From: Sycobia sp. Sy_11
Lineage: Eukaryota; Arthropoda; Insecta; Hymenoptera; Epichrysomallidae
Assembly (NCBI GenBank): GCA_018907035.1
Contig: JACCIC010000022.1
Coordinates: 1,364,501-1,428,500, forward strand
Direction: 5' to 3'
DNA length: 64,000 nt
Under the pieces are notes generated by a model. That model was not told the DNA's origin. It did not search any database and saw only the letters and a list, made by a program, of their open reading frames with translations. Position numbers and translations under genes: made by a program. Positions 63,441-64,000 of the stretch are shown here, piece after piece; within the stretch, counting starts at the first letter, position 1, and every line of letters begins with the position of its first letter.

Positions 63441-63911
63441 GCCCGAATTTTTGTTTTTAAATCTTTAATTAAAATGTGGATATTTATTGCTTAAAATAAA
63501 CAGATAATGAGATTTTACTTTGGTTCATTTTTTCAAAAATAGTTAGTTCTGAGACTGATATTTTTAAAAAATCATGAAGGAGTGACTTTGACCATACAAT
63601 TCTTTTATCTCTATTTTTGTTTTGTCTTCTGTATTCGTATAAAAAAATTAAAAACAATTTTTGTAATAATCCTATAATAACATTCGCCTAGTGATATAAT
63701 TTTTTTTAAATAATCTATAATTTTCTGCACATATTCTAAAATATGCTACAATGAATTTAACGAGATTCTGAATAAAAATTCCGAATAACACCGTATACAA
63801 GCAATTGGATGTTCTTTGCCACGGAATATATGTTTGGCCACATTGTTTCGCCATTTCTACGCCTTTCCTCCGTAACACTGAAATTTCATTTCTTCGCCTC
63901 TCTCTCCCCCC

Positions 63912-63913
<2 letters not shown>

Positions 63914-63948
<35 letters not shown>
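63914..63948. repeat. (CT)n microsatellite
   Basis: Simple TC run near the right edge. Confidence 0.95.
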
Positions 63949-63951
<3 letters not shown>

Positions 63952-64000
63952 AGCAATTTTTCCGTTAATGCGCACCGCCATCTCGCATGAAAGATAACCG

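Overview
The window looks like insect nuclear DNA, most likely from a hymenopteran such as an ant or wasp. Reasons: it is AT-rich with long dinucleotide microsatellites, it has compact CpG-rich islands every few kilobases, GT/AG introns are visible, and it carries a vasopressin/oxytocin-type (inotocin) receptor gene, which is known from ants, some parasitoid wasps and beetles but not from honey bees. No operons, bacterial genes or CRISPR arrays are present.

Left part (1-16 kb). A short minus-strand coding exon at 932-1396 is probably the start of a gene that runs off the left edge; it resembles weakly the N-terminus of FAM161-type centrosomal/ciliary proteins. The best-supported gene is on the minus strand at 7616-15601. 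Six exons join in frame, with consensus splice sites, into a 393-residue seven-transmembrane receptor of the vasopressin/oxytocin family. A polyadenylation signal lies just downstream and the start codon follows an in-frame stop.

Middle and right part (16-64 kb). No multi-exon gene can be supported. Most long open frames here are microsatellites read as protein or low-stop frames in CpG-rich islands, often open on both strands. What can be supported is a set of mobile-element remains: a non-autonomous inverted-repeat family with three full copies and one hairpin copy (188-624, 40077-40506, 52409-52804, 55479-55592); a separate 892-bp element with about 146-bp terminal inverted repeats (57762-58653); two copies of a tRNA-derived SINE (38966-39131, 52077-52274); and an internally deleted non-LTR retrotransposon (about 29836-30643, minus strand). 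Possible single exons (33180-33328 minus; 21266-21305 plus; 60980-61270 in several frames) are listed with low confidence.

The CpG-rich islands from about 37 to 64 kb, separated by AT-rich spacers, look more like clustered regulatory or conserved noncoding DNA than exons. That is inference and needs cross-species alignment. Nothing here proves a wholly new system. The items most worth checking are the receptor's missing CWxP tryptophan, the inverted-repeat family with its hammerhead-like internal motif and one-sided conserved flank, and the 60.98-61.27 kb segment.
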